Of a stretch of DNA of 7,582 bases, positions 5,129 through 7,582 are shown piece by piece. The notes under the pieces are model-generated. The model had not been told where the DNA came from. It did no database searches and worked only from the letters and a program-made list of their open reading frames with translations. How positions within the stretch are numbered: position 1 is the first letter of the stretch; every line of letters begins with the position of its first letter. The position numbers were made by a program, and so were the translations under genes. This stretch comes from CAIXZV01 sp037446495 (GTDB taxonomy: Bacteria > Chloroflexota > Limnocylindria > Limnocylindrales > CSP1-4): contig JBBIIL010000113.1 in the NCBI GenBank assembly GCA_037446495.1, positions 1-7,582 on the forward strand. Direction: 5' to 3'.

Positions 5129-7234
5129 CTACTCGGTCCGGACCCGCCCAGTCAGGTGGATGAGGTCCTCGTGCAGTTCGAACCACACAGTGTGGTACGA
5201 GTCGACGCGCGCCCCCACGAGGTACTTGGTGTTTCCCCCGGCCACCGTGTCGAGCGCTGACCGCAGCCGCGCCCGATAGCGGGCGAACCTCGGCAGCGCC
5301 TCGATGATCGGCGCCATCCAGCGCTGCACGTCAACGTCGATGGCCTCGAACTGCGCGATCACCGTCGCGTCGTAGGTGGCGTCCGTGTGCGGGTTGAGCG
5401 ACCCGCCGGGCAGCAGCTGCCAGGCGGTCGCGGCGGTCTTCACCCGCTGGTTGAGGCCCTCGAACTCGTGGAACCCGGCGTCAGCTCGCTCCCTGCCCCA
5501 GGCCTCCGCATCGGCGGCCAGGAGTCGGACGCCGGTCGCTCTGCCGGCGGGCGTCAGGCGCGCGCCCATCGCGCTCGGCTCGGTGAGGCCCACAGCCGTT
5601 ACCTCGGTCAGCAGGGCAGCCGCCTCGTCCGGACCGCAGCACAGCGAGATCGCCAGGCTGGCCGCGTCGCGCACGTCGCGGGCCATGAGGGCCCGAAGCA
5701 CGTCGTCGGTCCCGAGCGCTGCGTCGACCGGCAGCGGGCTGCTCGCCGGGGCCGCGGCCTCTGCCTCGCCAGTCGCGATGCCCAACTCGCGGGCCCAGCC
5801 GAGCAGCACCTTGGCCTCCGGCACGAGTTCCTCGACTCCCGCCACGCGTCCGGCGAACACCTCGCCGCTCGCGCCGTCGATCGAGATGAGCTCGCCTGCG
5901 GCAATCGATCGCCCGGCGATCCGGACCACGCCCGCGTCCGGGTCCGGCGTGACGTCGGATGCGCCGACGACCGCGGGCTTGTTCCAGTCGCGCGCCACCA
6001 CCGCCGCGTGCGAGGCGAAGCCGCCCGTCGCGGTCAGGATGCCCACCGCCCGCGCCATGCCGTGCACGTCGTCGGGCGAGGTCTCGGCGCGAACCAGGAT
6101 GGCGTCGCGCCCGGCATCGGCGGCCTCGACGGCCGCCTCGGCGGTGAGGCACACCACGCCGCAGACCACGCCGGGCGACACGCCGAGGCCTTTCGTGAGG
6201 GGCTCGCCCGCGTCCCCGCCGAGCGCCACGTGCTTCGGCGGGTCGGCGAGGATCGCGGCCACGCGCCGCACGGCGGCCTCGCGCGTCAGCGGGAAGGCCG
6301 GGTCCTCGGCCATCTCCACGGCCATCCGGAGGGCCGCTGGGTCGGTCCGCTTCGCCGTCCGGTCCTGGAGCATCCAGAGCCGCCGCCGCTCGATCGTGAA
6401 CTCGATGTCCCGCGCGTCGGCGTAGTTGTGCTCGAGCCGCTCGGCGTACCGGTGCAGCTCGGCCGCCACCTCGGGCATGCGCTCGTCCAGGCACGAGACC
6501 GGCAGCGTGTCGTGCGTGCCCGCCACCACGTCCTCGCCCTGGCCGCGGAACACCACGTCGCCGTACAGGCGCGCCTCGCCCGTCGCCGGGTTGCGCGTGA
6601 ACAGGACGCCGGTCCCCGACCCGTCGCCCAGGTTGCCGAACACCATGGCCTGCACCGTCACGCCCGTGCCCAGCGTCCCGCTGATGCCCTCGTGCTCGCG
6701 GTAGGTCTTGGCCTTGTCGCCGTTCCACGAGCGGAACACGGCCTCGATGGCGCCGCGCAGCTGCGCCCAGGGGTCGGTCGGGACGATCTCGACGCCCACG
6801 ACGTCGCGGTAAAGCGCGTGGAACCGGTCGTGGCAGTTGCGCGCGAAGGCCGGGTCGCCGGACGCCGCCGCCAGCGCACGCTCGGTCTCGCGGTTCAGCC
6901 CGAGGTTCAGGATCGTCTCCATCATCCCGGGCATGGAGACGGGCGCGCCCGACCGCACCGACACGAGCAGCGGGTCCACCTCGTCGCCGAACCGCCGCCC
7001 CACGATCGCCTCGAGGCGCGCCATGTGCTCGCGGATCTCGGCGTCGAGGCCATCGGGCCAGCCGTCGGCGAGGAAGCGGTTGCACGCCTCGGTGGTGATC
7101 GAGAAGGCGGGCGGGACCGGCAGCCCGAGGCCCACGGCCATGGCGTTGAGCCCCGCGGCCTTGCCGCCCACGAGCAGCTTGAGCTGGTCGGACGGCAGGT
7201 CGTGGCGATGGTCGTAGTCGAAGACGAAGGGCAC
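5129..7234 (-). CDS. PPDK-like protein: ATP-grasp + phosphohistidine domain, TIM barrel replaced by winged-helix-like C-terminus
   Basis: A 701-residue relative of pyruvate phosphate dikinase, which transfers phosphate between ATP and PEP through a histidine on a swivelling domain. The nucleotide domain (1 to about 330) has VGGKAAGL (22-29, Lys25), VSVRSGA (91-97, Arg94), SMPGMMETILNLGLN (100-114), VLFTRNPATGE (210-220), DIEFTIE (276-282) and LQDRTAKRT (289-297). The swivel domain (about 335-464) holds TGGFASHAAVVAR with phospho-acceptor His409. Residue 407 is Ala where canonical PPDKs have the Thr targeted by the PPDK regulatory protein. From about 465 onward the protein departs from PPDK: there is no PEP/pyruvate TIM barrel, and family PPDKs are about 870-900 residues. 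Residues 508-572 resemble a winged helix (VTAVGLTE...ARLTPAGRATG). The tail (575-701) ends with VDSYHTVWFELHEDLI (677-692). The GTG at 7234 is chosen for its GAGAGGAT; the longer frame from 7276 would add an unrelated basic leader. True PPDK activity is doubtful. It may serve another phosphotransfer or a regulatory role. Confidence 0.88.
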   Translation of the reverse strand: MPFVFDYDHRHDLPSDQLKLLVGGKAAGLNAMAVGLGLPVPPAFSITTEACNRFLADGWPDGLDAEIREHMARLEAIVGRRFGDEVDPLLVSVRSGAPVSMPGMMETILNLGLNRETERALAAASGDPAFARNCHDRFHALYRDVVGVEIVPTDPWAQLRGAIEAVFRSWNGDKAKTYREHEGISGTLGTGVTVQAMVFGNLGDGSGTGVLFTRNPATGEARLYGDVVFRGQGEDVVAGTHDTLPVSCLDERMPEVAAELHRYAERLEHNYADARDIEFTIERRRLWMLQDRTAKRTDPAALRMAVEMAEDPAFPLTREAAVRRVAAILADPPKHVALGGDAGEPLTKGLGVSPGVVCGVVCLTAEAAVEAADAGRDAILVRAETSPDDVHGMARAVGILTATGGFASHAAVVARDWNKPAVVGASDVTPDPDAGVVRIAGRSIAAGELISIDGASGEVFAGRVAGVEELVPEAKVLLGWARELGIATGEAEAAAPASSPLPVDAALGTDDVLRALMARDVRDAASLAISLCCGPDEAAALLTEVTAVGLTEPSAMGARLTPAGRATGVRLLAADAEAWGRERADAGFHEFEGLNQRVKTAATAWQLLPGGSLNPHTDATYDATVIAQFEAIDVDVQRWMAPIIEALPRFARYRARLRSALDTVAGGNTKYLVGARVDSYHTVWFELHEDLIHLTGRVRTE

Positions 7235-7240
7235 GGGCCG

Positions 7241-7248
7241 ATCCTCTC
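7241..7248 (-). promoter_or_regulatory. Ribosome binding site fixing the PPDK-like start
   Basis: On the minus strand GAGAGGAT lies six bases before the GTG at 7234. The protein then begins VPFVFDYDHRHDL, matching the short leader before the VGGKAAGL motif of the family. The open frame continues upstream to 7276, but that start sits inside the adjoining hairpin region and its leader shows no family similarity. Confidence 0.55.
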
Positions 7249-7257
7249 GGTGCCGCG

Positions 7258-7274
7258 GCCGGCGGGACGCCGGC
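7258..7274 (-). promoter_or_regulatory. 7-bp GC hairpin between the cyclase and PPDK-like genes
   Basis: GCCGGCG (7258-7264) and CGCCGGC (7268-7274) form a perfect 7-bp stem around a three-base loop. It lies 24 bases downstream of the cyclase-family stop and just upstream of the PPDK-like ribosome binding site, so a shared transcript would carry it between the two genes. There is no T-run on the minus strand after it. A weak terminator, a processing site or a chance GC palindrome are all possible. Confidence 0.35.
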
Positions 7275-7298
7275 ACGGGGTTCAGGCGGACGACGGGT

Positions 7299-7580
7299 TC
7301 AGACGACGGCGACGGGGTCGACCATCGACCCGGTGGCGCCGCGGATCTTCACGGGCAGGGCGACGAACAGGAACTCGTAGACCTTCTGGCGGGCCAGCTC
7401 CTCGAGGTCCAGGCTCTCCATGATGTAGACGCCCCGCTCGATCAGGAGCGCCGTGTGGACGGGCTGCGGGTTGCCGGTTGGCCCGAGATCGGGCGCGGGC
7501 TGGGCGGGGCCGTGCGCCGTGAGCGGCGCAAACGTGGCGACGATTTGCTTTTCCACCGCCGCCGGATCGATGTCGCCGAC
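7299..7580 (-). CDS. Cyclase family protein (kynurenine formamidase-like), C-terminal part only
   Basis: This is the 3' end of a gene for a metal-dependent hydrolase of the cyclase family (Pfam PF04199), which includes kynurenine formamidase and related amide or lactone hydrolases. About 94 residues are visible. The diagnostic C-terminal block is HTALLIERGVYIMESLDLEE followed by YEFLFVALPVKIRGATGS and a DPVAVV end, with stop TGA (reverse complement of 7299-7301). The frame stays open beyond the GTG at 7556 to the window edge (VGDIDPAA precedes it), so the start and the metal-binding HxGTHxD motif are outside. It is upstream of the PPDK-like gene on the same strand with 64 bases between, consistent with one transcript. 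The substrate cannot be told from this fragment. Confidence 0.83.
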   Translation of the reverse strand, partial: VGDIDPAAVEKQIVATFAPLTAHGPAQPAPDLGPTGNPQPVHTALLIERGVYIMESLDLEELARQKVYEFLFVALPVKIRGATGSMVDPVAVV

Positions 7581-7582
7581 GA

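Noticed and set aside
7235..7276. Extended N-terminus of the PPDK-like protein from the ATG at 7276
   Set aside because: The leader MPASRRPRHREDRP is basic and unlike the family, and would be translated through the hairpin and the ribosome binding site that precede GTG at 7234.
5387..7423. A 678-residue plus-strand open frame antisense to the PPDK-like gene
   Set aside because: It is a typical high-GC antisense shadow: Arg/His/Gly-rich with no recognisable domain, lying fully opposite a gene with clear family motifs.

Overview
This is a GC-saturated bacterial window with strong G/C bias at third codon positions, frequent GTG starts and clear GGAGG-type ribosome binding sites. It suggests a high-GC soil-type bacterium (Actinomycetota, Chloroflexota or a similar phylum); the sequence alone does not settle the phylum. 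A run of exactly ten Ns at 3219-3228 is a scaffolding gap, so this is a draft, possibly metagenomic, assembly. I see no tRNA, rRNA, CRISPR array, insertion sequence or phage gene.

Layout: (i) 1-818 (+) is the 3' part of a PPP-type metallophosphatase gene cut by the window edge. (ii) 915-4200 (+) is a probable three-gene operon: a zinc-dependent medium-chain dehydrogenase, a Tm-1-like (UPF0261) ATP-binding protein, and a PEP-hydrolase-like TIM-barrel protein. The last two correspond to the N- and C-terminal halves of the plant Tm-1 protein. The Tm-1-like gene is interrupted by the N gap but is almost certainly intact in the genome: its C-terminus resumes after the gap in a frame that the ten Ns shift artificially. 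(iii) 4308-5060 (+) encodes a ComB-like 2-phosphosulfolactate phosphatase family protein, separated from the operon by a GC-rich hairpin. (iv) On the minus strand, converging on comB, a cyclase-family gene (only its 3' end is in the window) is followed by a 701-residue pyruvate phosphate dikinase-like gene at 5129-7234.

The most unusual item is the PPDK-like protein. It keeps the ATP-grasp domain and the phosphohistidine swivel domain (His409) but lacks the C-terminal PEP/pyruvate TIM barrel. In its place it has a winged-helix-like segment and a helical tail ending in a distinctive aromatic/acidic motif. The dehydrogenase/Tm-1/TIM-barrel cluster is the second point of interest, as a possible uncharacterised catabolic or phosphotransfer route. 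How the plus-strand operon relates functionally to comB, the PPDK-like protein and the cyclase is not shown by the sequence.
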